Assembly (NCBI GenBank): GCA_014529385.2
Contig: CM043959.1
Coordinates: 63,377,753-63,441,752, forward strand
From: Adiantum capillus-veneris
Lineage: Eukaryota; Streptophyta; Polypodiopsida; Polypodiales; Pteridaceae
Direction: 5' to 3'
DNA: 64,000 bases
Below, in pieces: positions 1 to 9,705 of the stretch (the stretch's first letter is position 1; each line of letters opens with the position of its first letter). The notes below the pieces were generated by a model that made no database searches, was not told the DNA's origin, and saw only the letters and a list, made by a program, of their open reading frames with translations. The position numbers were made by a program, and so were the translations under genes.

Positions 1-1036
1 TCCTCCACTTTCTCCTTTCCTTTACCTTCAAGACTGATGACGCTTACTGTTTGATTGCCAACTAGTGATGGGGGTAAGGGTGGAATGAGAGGTTGTGGTG
101 GTGGTGGTGGTTGTGGTTGAATGGGTGGTTGTAGGATTTTCATGGGTGGTGCTTGTTGTGGTGCCCTTGGTGGTGGTGGTCTTGCTCTCGGTGGTGAAAC
201 CTGGTTTTGCCTCGCTCTTTTGTTGAAATTTTGCCTCCTTGGGTGTGGACAGTAGTACATGCCATGACCATCCTCCCCACAATTGTAGCAGTGATATTCT
301 TGGTTTTGCCTTCGTTGTCCTCTTCCTTGCTCTTGGTTGAGATTGTGTGCATGCCCTTGTTGTATCAAATGGACTGAGAGATTCTCAAGTTGATTGGTGA
401 TTCGATTGAGCAAGTCTTGCTGATCTTCAATTGGTTCTTGTGGTTGAATCCTCTGGGCGGCTGCTGTAGGTGGTGCTAGAGGTGGTCGGGTCCTAACGGC
501 TTCCTCTTCATCGATATTCCTGGCTTGTAGGCGCAACTTCTTGTCTTTAAGGAGGGCCACTTCAACTTCTAGCTCATACGTAGCAGGAAAACTTTCCTTC
601 ACCTTCTGTTTAAGAGTTGGCCATAACCCAGCCACAAACCGATCTTTTTTTAGGAAATCAGGTGCCCCTCATCCTCTCTTAGTGATGCAACCCATCACCC
701 CCATAAATCTACAAACTTTGACTCATATGATGCTTATTCCAGCATACTGCCCTGCTTCAACTCTATCAACAATTGCCATAGCTTCTCTGATGTTGTGCTC
801 TCTCCAAAACGCTTGACAAAGGCTGCTCTTAATAAGTCCCACCGTTCCTTGGTTTCTTGTGCCAAGGCATTGTACCATGATCTTGCCTCCACCTTCATTA
901 GAAGTGGGCAGATGCGCAAGCGCGAAGCATCATCATCTCTCGCAGAGATAACACATGCTATTTCCAAGTTGTCTAGAAAGTCTGCAGCATCCTCACCCAC
1001 CTTACCAGTAAATGTTGGAAATGCTACACTTGCCAT
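1..1036 (-). pseudogene. Ty3 gag, element A (broken)
   Basis: This encodes the structural capsid and nucleocapsid protein of a Ty3-type LTR retrotransposon, which would package element RNA in cytoplasmic particles. The first 100 codons from the ATG at 1036 give a retrotransposon-gag domain (FPTF near the start, then SWYNAL and the F-x-x-RFG region). A TAA at 734-736 interrupts it and a second in-frame stop plus a frameshift follow. Further on the frame recovers (FLKKDRFVAGLWP, then a basic stretch) and reaches an intact CCHC zinc knuckle, CYNCGEDGHGMYYC, near 260-300, then a proline-rich tail that runs off the window. It is closely similar to the gag of element B. It lies about 100 bp downstream of a small conserved reading frame. 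The identification is firm; the copy cannot make full-length Gag. Confidence 0.9.
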
Positions 1037-1131
1037 TGTGAGAGTGAGAAAATTAACTCGACTTAGATTTTTATTTTATTTTTTATTTTATAGAGATTCA
1101 ATACATGGGTGCTCGGTGGATGGAAAACATA

Positions 1132-1356
1132 CTATACAAGGATGAAAATAACTACATCAAAAGACACTTCATGATTAATCATAGGGAGGATAAAGGGTAG
1201 AGAAGAGGTGTTTATCTCTTGCAGTCGTTCTCTACCAAACATGGTTGTAATGATCTGATGATAAAACATCTTGTGGTCCAAGATTACTTTGATTGATTCA
1301 ATTCGTTGTGGGTTATAAGTTTGGTTCCTTGCAAAAGGTTGATGTGTTGGGTCCAT
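1132..1356 (-). CDS. Conserved small pre-gag protein, element A
   Basis: About 74 residues, starting at the ATG at 1356 and ending about 100 bp before gag. I do not recognise it as a named family. Its core (FGRERLQEINTSSLPFILP, followed by a D-V-x-I-F-I-L tail) matches reading frames in the same position in element E (two copies) and element B. Conservation of both sequence and place suggests a real accessory protein or a regulatory peptide of this retrotransposon family. There is no signal peptide and no obvious catalytic motif; the C-terminus is hydrophobic (DVVIFILV). The start overlaps the stop of the preceding frame as TGATG, an arrangement that would suit reinitiation. The function is unknown. 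Confidence 0.6.
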   Translation of the reverse strand: MDPTHQPFARNQTYNPQRIESIKVILDHKMFYHQIITTMFGRERLQEINTSSLPFILPMINHEVSFDVVIFILV

Positions 1357-1820
1357 CACATGATAATTCGAAAAGGCTCTCTCCTTTGTGGTGGAAGGTT
1401 ATAGTCGGAGGTGTAGAGCTCTTGGTAGTCGAGGTCAAATTTATAGTACCACAGGACAAGGTTGTCTTCGTCTTCTAGCTCTAGGACTATCCCTCTAGCA
1501 AGCTCTTGGAAAATCTTGAACTCTCTCTCTTTGAGAAACTTCACTTTCGAGCAAGATAGAGTGCCATCTAGTGTATAAACAGGTGTGATGAGGTAGGTGG
1601 TGAGTCTTACCACTTGTATTAATCCAAGTTGGATGGATACATAGCAAGCTGTAAAGTCGTCATCATAGCCTTGATTCACAAGCAACACCCCTTGAAGGTG
1701 GAGGGTCTTGTCTTTCCGCCAAGCAAAACAAGTGTCAAAGACCTTGTCGATGACAAGCTCCGCCACTTCACTCGGTAGACGATGTAGAATCCATGCTGCT
1801 GTTTCTAGTTCTTGGCTCAT
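1356..1820 (-). CDS. Pre-gag reading frame 3 of element A, unknown
   Basis: An uninterrupted 154-codon frame in the leader between the primer site and gag of element A. The product is acidic in its second half (LELEDEDNLVLWYYKFDLDY) with no motif I can name. Its last codons are ATG TGA, overlapping the start of the next small frame, and its own start overlaps the end of the frame upstream. I see no counterpart in the other elements of the window, so it may be specific to this subfamily or a chance open frame. Length and the stacked order favour coding, but the function is unknown. Confidence 0.4.
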   Translation of the reverse strand: MSQELETAAWILHRLPSEVAELVIDKVFDTCFAWRKDKTLHLQGVLLVNQGYDDDFTACYVSIQLGLIQVVRLTTYLITPVYTLDGTLSCSKVKFLKEREFKIFQELARGIVLELEDEDNLVLWYYKFDLDYQELYTSDYNLPPQRREPFRIIM

Positions 1821-2214
1821 GAGATGAGAGTGAGGTATAGAAATACTTTGGAGGATTTACCCTTTTGTTTTGGAGACGGGGTGATTGTCGGCGCTGGAAA
1901 ACCCTTGAATCTTTTGGTGCAAGGGAGAGGGATGGACCACGTGTTCGTAGTAGCTTCCTCAAGTTGTGAAGGCTTGTTGTGGGCGTAGGTGGAATGGGTG
2001 GCAAAGATGTGGACGTAGCTGTAGAGAAGCCTGATGCTACTTGAAATCCTATTGATGTGAGAACGCCTGTGCGGATGTCGAGGGAGAAAATGATGGCCTT
2101 TTCTTCACTTTGGGTTGCACTCATGTCGAAGGTGCGGTTTTTGGCTACGATGTGAGCATGATGCAGCTTGTGCCTTTCTTTTACGCTTGCGGGGATGATG
2201 AGAAATGTAAACAA
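1768..2214 (-). CDS. Pre-gag reading frame 2 of element A, unknown
   Basis: A 148-codon open frame in the element A leader. The product has a middle rich in serine, threonine and proline (TSTSLPPIPPTPTTS) followed by a basic stretch (FQRRQSPRLQNKRVNPPK), which could bind nucleic acid or target the nucleus; that is inference only. It overlaps the frames on both sides (ends at 1768, next starts at 1820). No family is recognised and there is no similar sequence elsewhere in the window. Confidence 0.35.
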   Translation of the reverse strand: MFTFLIIPASVKERHKLHHAHIVAKNRTFDMSATQSEEKAIIFSLDIRTGVLTSIGFQVASGFSTATSTSLPPIPPTPTTSLHNLRKLLRTRGPSLSLAPKDSRVFQRRQSPRLQNKRVNPPKYFYTSLSSHEPRTRNSSMDSTSSTE

Positions 2215-2362
2215 TCTGAGTAGGGAAAGAGGGTCTTACCACTTCTTCTATGCTAACAATACAACACCCTGGCAAGAGTGTCTTGATGACTTGTGTCAAA
2301 CTTGCTTGAAGCTCCTCCTTTTCAGTGGTCCAATTAGAGAATTCAAGAAGCCACTCGTCCAT
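2105..2362 (-). CDS. Pre-gag reading frame 1 of element A, doubtful
   Basis: An 85-codon frame that starts about 50 bp inside the primer-binding site and would be the first ATG frame of the element transcript in this stretch. It carries a basic cluster (HHPRKRKRKAQ). No homologue is recognised. It is listed because it begins the chain of overlapping frames leading to gag, but it may simply be a chance frame. Confidence 0.25.
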   Translation of the reverse strand: MDEWLLEFSNWTTEKEELQASLTQVIKTLLPGCCIVSIEEVVRPSFPTQIVYISHHPRKRKRKAQAASCSHRSQKPHLRHECNPK

Positions 2363-2411
2363 GAAGAGAAGTAAACATGTCAGCCTTGTAAATTGAAGGT
2401 CTTGAGTTCGA

Positions 2412-2429
2412 TCCTCAGTGGGGGCACCA
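2412..2429 (-). promoter_or_regulatory. Primer-binding site of element A
   Basis: Read on the minus strand this is TGGTGCCCCCACTGAGGA, complementary to the last 18 nt (ending CCA) of a tRNA with acceptor strand TGGGGGC and discriminator A. It lies two bases from the LTR end (CTCA, TT, then TGGTGCC). I cannot name the tRNA. Complementarity to a tRNA continues past the 18th base, through a full T-arm (TTGAG-TTCGATC-CTCAG on the plus strand, 2402-2418). Confidence 0.85.
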
Positions 2430-2431
2430 AA

Positions 2432-4200
2432 TGAGAGGCGAGAGTGAAAAAAAACGACCCGGTGGCCTCTACACCAAGACTATGCACAATGGCCTCATCA
2501 TGGGGAATACACAATAGGGGCACCACCTAGCAAGATATGCGGCTAGGACGCATACATATACACAATGAAGCATGCCATGGAAAACAATTTCAAGATCCAC
2601 GCCCAAATGTGGAATGGGGTGGTCGGAGAATAAGGTGAGAGGAGTGGTGAATGAGTGAGAACGGGCTTGTTACTCATGCATGTTAGTAAAGAAGATAATG
2701 AGGTAGGGAAAACTTGTGAGTATGCGAGCACTTATCATACAAGAGGTGGCAAATCCGCACACCTCAAGATGGAAGTAGCAAGATGATAGGAATATGAGAG
2801 GGAGAGAAAGTGTGTGTGTGTGTATGGTGGCGAATCCACAAACCTTTACATAAGAAGAAAAAAAAGGCAAGGAACAAGCATATACCATATTCACTATGAG
2901 ATGTATCCAAAGCGACACAAAGTATGGCACCAAGATGGAGTGTGTTGATTGCTTGCAAAAGATGAATACAATAGGTAGCGTATGGCAGGAAAATGAGAAG
3001 GGGACAAGATCTTAGGAGGCATAATGGAGATATGGGAGTTGATGGCGAGGAATATCATGAGTGTGTCCACCCTTCTTCTTCTTGAAATTGTGCCTTCAAC
3101 CCTTAATTACAAGTGGTGTGGAGCTATGGTGCTTATCTTTTGTGCATGGTGATGGTGATGATGATGGTGTTGTGATTATGTGATTAGGGTTCATGATACA
3201 AGCATGTAGCACAAGAGTGTGTATGGATAGGTGTGTGTGTGTGCTCTCATGGCCTCCTTATATAGGGAAGGAGGGAAGGTTTTAGCAATATTTCTAATTG
3301 AGGTGAGTGTCCCACTCTGATGACTAGGAAAATGGGGTGCATGTGACTGTGGCTCCCATCTTGTCTCCTCATTATTTAAAATACCAGAGTCAATAGAGAG
3401 AGAAGAAGAGAGAATGTGGGTAGGATGTAGAGGATAGGAGATATTTACAATAGTCTAGCTTTGGCTAGACATAAGCTTATTAGGGAGAGAAGAGAGAGGT
3501 AAGAAAATTATAAGAGAGGTTGTCGAAGGTGGATAATTGTTGATGAGGATGGATCCTCCAAAAATGGTGATAGAATCACTCTAGACTTGCCAAGACCTCA
3601 TTAAAAGGGCCTTGTCTCTTGTAATCATGCTTGAAGACTTGTAGAACCATAGCCATTCTAAAGGGAAGAAAACTAGGGATGGCCTGTGTCACCATTACAT
3701 GAGAAAACTGGGGTCCACTTCAAAAACCATAGCTCCGCATTCCTAACTTCAAAAATTCTGAAAAAAATTGAGCTAAAAGTTGAGATCATGAGCTACATAT
3801 TTTATGTTGAACACTCCTTCAGATTCGGGGTTCTTATCTACTTAAAAAATTCAGCTAAATAATGTATTATTTGTGGCTGCAAAGGTCTTTTGGTGGTCCC
3901 CTTTGAGTGGACTTCTCTCTTGCCTTCAAGTGCAAGCTCCTTCATGTGTATGAAAACATGACCTAGAGTTTTGAAAAGATTGGCAATCATCTAGATGGAG
4001 GTATTATTGAAATTTGAAAGTGGGGTTGAGGTTTGAAAATGAAAACTAGTGAATAAAATATTTGGTAGGGTGGAATAATATATATACATGAAAATTATAT
4101 TAGAAATTACTAAAATATATAATGGAATTTAGAATATATATATTTAATATTTGAGGTCAAAAGAGAGATCAACAAAGAAAGCTTACTTATTTATGCTACA
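2432..4200 (-). repeat. 5' LTR of element A, far end uncertain
   Basis: The boundary next to the primer site is clear: the LTR ends CTCA on the minus strand, just as in element E. The stretch next to it shares the block GGTGTAGAGGCC with the 3' LTR of element B. The other boundary is placed at 4200 only because a CA occurs there and the integrase tail of element C begins soon after; no second LTR is in the window to confirm it. A TATA-like site lies at 3258-3265. The far part is AT-rich and non-coding. Confidence 0.55.
3258..3265 (-). promoter_or_regulatory. TATA box in LTR of element A
   Basis: The minus strand reads CTATATAAGG here, a good match to a plant TATA box, about 830 bp from the LTR end next to the primer site. 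It is a plausible start-site signal for the genomic RNA; transcription itself is not shown by the sequence. Confidence 0.45.
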
Positions 4201-4270
4201 TCGTGATTGATTAGCATAAGTCTTATTTATTTAATAAAAGCTAAAACTTTTGTGAAAAAGGGAAGAAAAA

Positions 4271-4757
4271 TCAAAAGTAACTTATATAATAGGAAATATT
4301 TTTGGTAAGAGAAAAAAAATATGGGGGGTTCCCATGCATGGAAAAGCATGCCTCAATGTTGACATAAGGACCAAACCATCTCTTTGAAAGATTTCTTATT
4401 GTTGAGTGTTGGTTGTCAAGACTACTGTCATACACCAACATCCAACCACCTTGCTCAAAAACTTTCAGTATGAGCCTATGCCTCTTATCAAATCTATCTT
4501 TATTCTTTAACCTTGCATCTTTCAATCGTGCTAGTGCATTCTCAATATCTTGAGGCCTTCTTTCTAACTGTTGTATGCGCAAAGCAAGAAGGTATTCCCT
4601 AATCATTCTATCTTCCCAAGGTAATAGATTCCATGTGGAAATTACATCCTCAATTGGCATTTTAGGTTTCTTACCAAACATCAAAACTGAAAAGGAATAT
4701 AACCAGTAAAACTGAGCTATGAGTTGTACGATCAGCCCATAAAGCATAAGGCAGTAA
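4271..4757 (-). pseudogene. Integrase C-terminal part, element C (left fragment)
   Basis: This is the end of the Ty3 integrase whose core is at 18664-19261; element D separates the two parts. In one frame near the junction the translation reads LLPYALWADRTTHSSV, a typical integrase stretch, then a small indel shifts to the long frame with MFGKKPKMPIEDV, LPWEDRM, the coiled ALARLKDARLKNKDRFDKRH region, VYDSSLDNQHSTIR and KRWFGPY (the GPY-like module). It loses similarity after that. Joining the host flanks across element D gives GAGTGGCCTAGG followed by TTACTGCC with CCTAG duplicated, so the split is a clean insertion. Confidence 0.9.
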
Positions 4758-4762
4758 CCTAG

Positions 4763-5682
4763 TGTTAACTGAGTCGATGTCAGTTAACAAGAGCTCCTAA
4801 AGATCAAAGCCTTATGAATACACATCAAAGATGAATATGGAGAAGCAGTGAAGATTGGAGTTACACACTCTTCACATTTTTCCAAAATGGATATGTATTG
4901 TAATTTTTTGATTTATTTAGCCATTGTGATAATTGTAACCTGTTACGGGAATCAATAAGATCTCCAAGATGTAAAGCATATGAAAATTAGTGTACCTATA
5001 TTGCAGATATAATATGTGTGGAGCCTTAAAGGTCTTGAGCGCGGGACATTACATATTTTAGACCTTGACTAAGGTATAAAAGCCAACTTTGTAAAGATTT
5101 ATTAAGTTTTGGATAATGAAATACACAGCGTGAGCTAACTGCGCTCACTTCTATCCTTCTCGCGCTTCCTACTCCCTCCACGATTGTCACATCGCAGTCG
5201 CGTTTGTTGCATTGCAACCACAACAGGTAAGAGCTCTATGCATTCACTAAACACATCACAATATCTCGTAGCTTTGGTATCGTCGACCCGTGGCCTAATT
5301 TCATCATAAGTACAAATTTACACTTCAAAATAAAAAACTAAGAATAGACAGGTTATCGGGGCAGCATTGCTAAGCATTTAGATGTTGAAAATGACTAGGT
5401 AAAAAATCCACTGTGTTAATAATCGCGATTTTGGCACTTGACCTTAAGTGGGGTTTGAGACCATAAGTATGTGTGCTTAGGTCTTATAAACTTGTCCTAG
5501 AAGTTTCATTACATTTGGATATTATTTGATGCTGTAACGGATGTGATTTGTTTACCGATGACGATTGGCTTTTGGTGATTTTAGTCAATTGAGTGTAGCT
5601 TGAGTTAGATGCGAGTTGTTAGTTGTTTTCCAAGATATTGAAAACCTCTTGCAATCTCTATGCACTAGTCGAGTCAGATTCA
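4763..5682 (+). repeat. 5' LTR of element D
   Basis: It matches the 3' LTR at 17728-18657 over its length with many substitutions and small indels. It begins TGTTAACTGAG and the alignable part ends GTCAGATTCA at 5682. The sequence continues another 80 bp to the primer site (5766) and ends there in CCACA. That extra 80 bp is missing from the 3' LTR but is weakly similar to the LTR end of element H. It carries TATAAAAG at 5075-5082. A palindromic half-site, TTAATAATCGCGATT, near 5415 resembles the array motif inside the element. Confidence 0.85.
5075..5082 (+). promoter_or_regulatory. TATA box in 5' LTR of element D
   Basis: TATAAAAG, preserved at the equivalent place in the 3' LTR (18042-18049) although the LTRs have diverged considerably. 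It lies about 310 bp into the LTR and is the likely core promoter for the element RNA. Confidence 0.6.
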
Positions 5683-5765
5683 TCCCATGGATTGACAATT
5701 TATTCATGGTTCTAGCTAAAACTGCAATAAGATAGGATAGTGAGGTTAGACACGCATCCCACATT

Positions 5766-5783
5766 TGGTGCCGCTGCCGGCGA
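5766..5783 (+). promoter_or_regulatory. Primer-binding site of element D, tRNA-Asp type
   Basis: TGGTGCCGCTGCCGGCGA resembles the plant Athila/Tat primer site, which is complementary to the 3' end of tRNA-Asp, with several substitutions. It follows CACATT, as in element H. It is 83 bp from the end of the alignable LTR. Confidence 0.6.
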
Positions 5784-6043
5784 TTGAAGAGACCTAAACT
5801 AGGGAAAAACATGAGCATCTTTTGAAGTTATCCTTTAACTTCCTCTAGAATCTCCTAGAGTAAAAACTTTCTTTTAGAAACCACATAGCCTAAGATTGTC
5901 TTCTTTGGCCGTGTAGAGGTAGCTTGGAAGTAATCGTACTTATCGAGTGCCTTTCGGATTTTAGGATTGTAGGATTAGAGTATTACTTTGATAATTATTG
6001 ATAGACTAGACATGTTTTAAAGTCAATGCTCAGGAAACCTTAA

Positions 6044-7364
6044 CACTAGGTTGGTAATGGGACACTTTTATGTCCTATTAAGTGACCATTTTCCTTGAAT
6101 TATGTCAAGAGTTTCAAAATGGATTTTGAGGTGCTATCTGTCTAGAAAGTTGTCTCATGAGCTAAAAAAAACTCAACATTTTTTTGGAATATCAATTCCA
6201 TCTTTAACCTTGTCCTTGCACAACATTTCACAACCTAAACTGTGTGAAAAAACGGGTCCTCTTTTTGTCTTTTTTCAACTTTTTGCGACTATACCACTCT
6301 AGAATTCATGTTTGTGAGGTCTAAAATGCTAGAGAACTATCTTTAGTAGTCCTCAACATGTCCTGATGCTTCTAGGAAGAAATAAATGTTAAAGTTGTAA
6401 GTTATGACCAAATTACAAAAATTGTCAAATCCTGTTTTTCAGCCAATTTTAGCTCTTCTATGATTTTTTTGGTGGCTTTCACGATATCCAAATGCAGTTT
6501 TGATTTTTTATGTCGCATATTGTAACATAAAGCTAATATTCCTTGAGTTTTGGGGCACCTAATACCCTATTTTGCATAGTAGACAACGATGGTTGATTTT
6601 TTCAATTATAGAAGAAAACGAAACATTCTAGTATATCGAGTATAGCTTTTTCAACATTGTTAGTTTCTTGTGACAACTACATGCATTTTGTAGGTAGTAA
6701 CCATATCTAGTCATAAGGATCAAATTTGGCTAGATATTGAATAGTTTCTATGGGATTCTACAACTCATAATGTTGAACCCAGCTCTTTCATGTTTGTTGT
6801 ATTTAGCACTTCATCTTTGTCCCCAATATTCCCCTTGGTAAGAGATGTATTATTCTTTTGACATGCTCCATGATTCCTTATGAACCTAAAGTACAATAGG
6901 GAACTAAGAAAACATGCATATATTATTTGTATTGAGTGTGGCTATAGAAACTTTGATGATAGGTTTGCAGAATGGTAAAAATTCAACTTTTTTGTACCTA
7001 TTTCTTTTGGCAAAACAAAAAATAGTGAGTGAGAAGCAATCATATGTTCTAATCACCAACCCATTGAAGTTAACTAGGAAATTTATCTCAAGTCCTACAA
7101 AAATCCCTAATCTTATTTTTATGCAGCAAAACGTAAGAAATGACTGTTTTGATGAAAATGTACTGGTCCATCAACTTTGGAGGCTTGGTGTGACCAAAAG
7201 ATGAGAAATTTTACAAGTTTCTTATTTTTTCCATGTGTAGTAGGCCTTGAACTATAACCTCATGAAAGGATTTTACAAAATGAGTGGATCTACTATGGTT
7301 TTGGAGGTTTTTTTCAAAACCCTGAAAGGACACTTTTATGTCCTGTTAGGTTACCAACCTAGTG
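6044..7364 (+). mobile_element. TTAA-flanked DNA transposon, copy 1 (1321 bp)
   Basis: The ends are perfect 14-bp inverted repeats, CACTAGGTTGGTAA and its complement, flanked by TTAA on both sides (6040-6043, 7365-7368). Just inside each end is the short hairpin GGACACTTTTATGTCC. The interior is AT-rich with no transposase-like frame, so the copy is non-autonomous. It is nearly identical to copy 2 (11083-12404) and related to copy 3 (40152-40887). A TTAA target suggests the piggyBac type, while the CACTA start recalls the CACTA type, which normally duplicates 3 bp; I leave the superfamily open. Confidence 0.85.
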
Positions 7365-7368
7365 TTAA

Positions 7369-7741
7369 AAAACAAGAAAACGAGTGTTTGTGGACTCTTT
7401 CCACAACCCCATTGCATAAGAACCTAGGAGTAGGGTAAGTAGGATCCGAGGTGGATTTTAGAACATTGCTCTCTCTGAAAGAATCAAGTGCGAGTTGTTA
7501 ATTGAAGTTGCATAATTTCAGGTCTACGGTTAGAAATAGCACGAAAAGACTCCAAACCACCCAATCCGACTGGAGAGTAAGTTTAAAAGTTGTATGAACG
7601 AGTGGGTAAGCTCAAGGACACTTTGAGGTAAAAATTTCACGAGTTAAACTTATATTATTTACTTTTCTTGACATTTTTGGCCAAATTAAGTTTTGATTTG
7701 ATTCATAGGCTTAAAATAACTCATAAAAGGATTGTCTTGAA
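7369..7741. other. Non-coding spacer of element D
   Basis: This lies between copy 1 of the TTAA transposon and the first palindrome. I see no open frame of note, no repeat and no known motif. It looks like ordinary internal sequence of element D. Confidence 0.5.
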
Positions 7742-9705
7742 GTTAATAATCGTGATTATTAACTTTCAACTCAGATTTGACCAAGGTTCATACCATTGAC
7801 TCATTGCATGTGTACAAACAACTTTTGTAAAGGCAAAAAAGGTTTGGATCACCAAACTCGCAAAAAAATGGGTAAAAACTAAAGTTTGTACTGATTTTTG
7901 AAAACTTAAGTGTAACTTGGAAAAAAAATGTCTAAACTGGATGAAATTTGATTCATAAGCTTGTATTGATGTGATAGACATGTATCCATGCTCATTTGAC
8001 CAAAAAGATACAAATAGTTTCTAGTTGTAAATAATCACGATTATTTACGTCTTTTCCATTTTTCAACTTTTTTGAATAAGTTAGCACACCACTAGTTTTA
8101 TCATATTGTAATAAGCCCACAAACCAAGTTTGGTAAGATTTGGATCATTGGATTGAAAATTGTGACCAAATTTACAAAGTCAGTCTACGGACAAAAAACT
8201 GATGACCATTTGACCAAAAATAGTCCAAACTTGATGAAACTTGGCTAGAGACCTTAATTTGAAGTGCTTAACAGGTCTGTGCAAGATTGGGACAAAAAAT
8301 TGCAAAAAATTAGCTAGAGTAAATAATCACGATTATTTACATTTGCGACGAAAATTTATAATCTTGCATATTTGAGTATACCACAAGGTCAAGCATATCA
8401 AGTAGACCACACAAATCAAATTTGGTGAAATTTGGATCACAAAACAAAACAAAAACTTAGCAAAAATTGAAATCCGTACTGATTGTTGAGAAATTGTGTA
8501 TGACTTGATGAATCTTGTTCAAATTAAGTTTTAACTTGACTCAGAGGCTCAAAATAGATCATAAAAAGACTGTCCACTGAAAAAGTTATAAAAATTGTCC
8601 ATTTTAGGTCTAAAGTAAATAATCATAATTATTTACTTTTGGCTCAAAAATGATCAAGGTTGATACCAGAAACTCTATCCATGATTATAAACATCTTTTG
8701 TGAAGGTTCATAGAGTTTGGATCACAAAACAGACCAAAAACTTGACAAAAACTGAAATCTGTACTGATTATCGAGAAATTGTGTTAGACTTGATGAATCT
8801 TGTTCAAATTATCAGAGGCTCAAAATAGATCATAAAAAGACTGTCCACTGAAAAAGTTGAAACAATTGTCCATTTTAGGTCAAAAGTAAATAATCACGAT
8901 TATTTACTTTTGGCTCAAAACTGATCAAGGTTGATACCAGAGATTTTTTGTATGATTAGAAACCTCTTTTCTGAAGCCTCGTAGAGTTTGGATCACAAAA
9001 CAGACCAAAAACTTAGTAAAACTTGAAATCTGTACTGAATGTCGAGAACTTGAGTGTGCCTTGGTAAATCTCGATCAAATTCAGTGAAACTTGACTCATA
9101 GGCTTAGATTGAATTATTTAACAATTGTATATGGTTAGATGACCTAAAAGATGCAAAAAAGATCCAGAAGTCATTAATCGCGATTATTTACGTTTGTCAT
9201 ATTTTTTACCTTTTTGACCAACTAAGCATACCGCCAGTTTTATCATGTTATATTGAGCACACAAATCAAATTTGGTAAGATTTGGATCATTAAAATGAAA
9301 ATTGTGGCTTGTAAAGTCAGTCTGCGGACAGAAAACTATTGACAAATTGAGGAGGGATTATCCAAACTTAGTGAAACTTGGCTAGGGAGCTTAAGTTAAG
9401 TTGCTTAACCAGCTTGTATTAACATTTCGGCAAGAAGTTGTTAAAAAATACCAAAAGTAAATAGTCACGATTATTTACATTTGCTCCAGAATTGAGAAAC
9501 TTTGCACAACTGAGTATACCACAAAATTGAGACTTAAGCCAAATTTTTAAAAACAGAGTCTGCAGACACTAAATAGTTGATAGCTTGGACAAATCTTGTT
9601 CAAACTCAACCAAACTTGTTCAAAGACCACAACAAGGTGATTACTTGGAAAAACAAGCCTAAAAAGTGTAAATATTGAGAAAAGTAAATAATCACAATTA
9701 TTTCC
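7742..9705 (+). repeat. Array of eight 22-bp palindromes, about 285 bp apart
   Basis: A 22-bp inverted repeat with arms GTAAATAATC and GATTATTTAC around two central bases occurs at 7742, 8027, 8319, 8616, 8886, 9170, 9457 and 9684. Some copies are perfect (8027, 8319, 8886); others carry one to a few changes. Sequence after each palindrome falls into three kinds: A (GATCAAGGTTGATACC), B (CACCACTAGTTTTATCAT) and C (GAGTATACCACAA). Their order is A-B-C-A-A-B-C, so this is a higher-order tandem repeat. There is no coding potential. A related half-site sits in both LTRs. The role is unknown; protein binding or a fold-back structure in the element RNA or DNA is possible. Confidence 0.85.

Noticed and set aside
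2349-2429. A tRNA gene on the plus strand next to the LTR of element A
   Set aside because: T-arm, acceptor 3' strand and a weak anticodon arm can be drawn, but the D-arm and the 5' acceptor strand fit poorly, conserved bases are missing and CCA is encoded. It is explained better as an extended primer-binding site.
4752-4770. Another end of the TTAA transposon (CCTAGTGTTAAC)
   Set aside because: The match arises by chance from the target duplication CCTAG followed by the LTR start TGTTAAC of element D; there is no transposon sequence next to it.
7742-9705. CRISPR array
   Set aside because: Repeats are spaced by about 285 bp, the spacers are related to each other, and the context is a plant retrotransposon.
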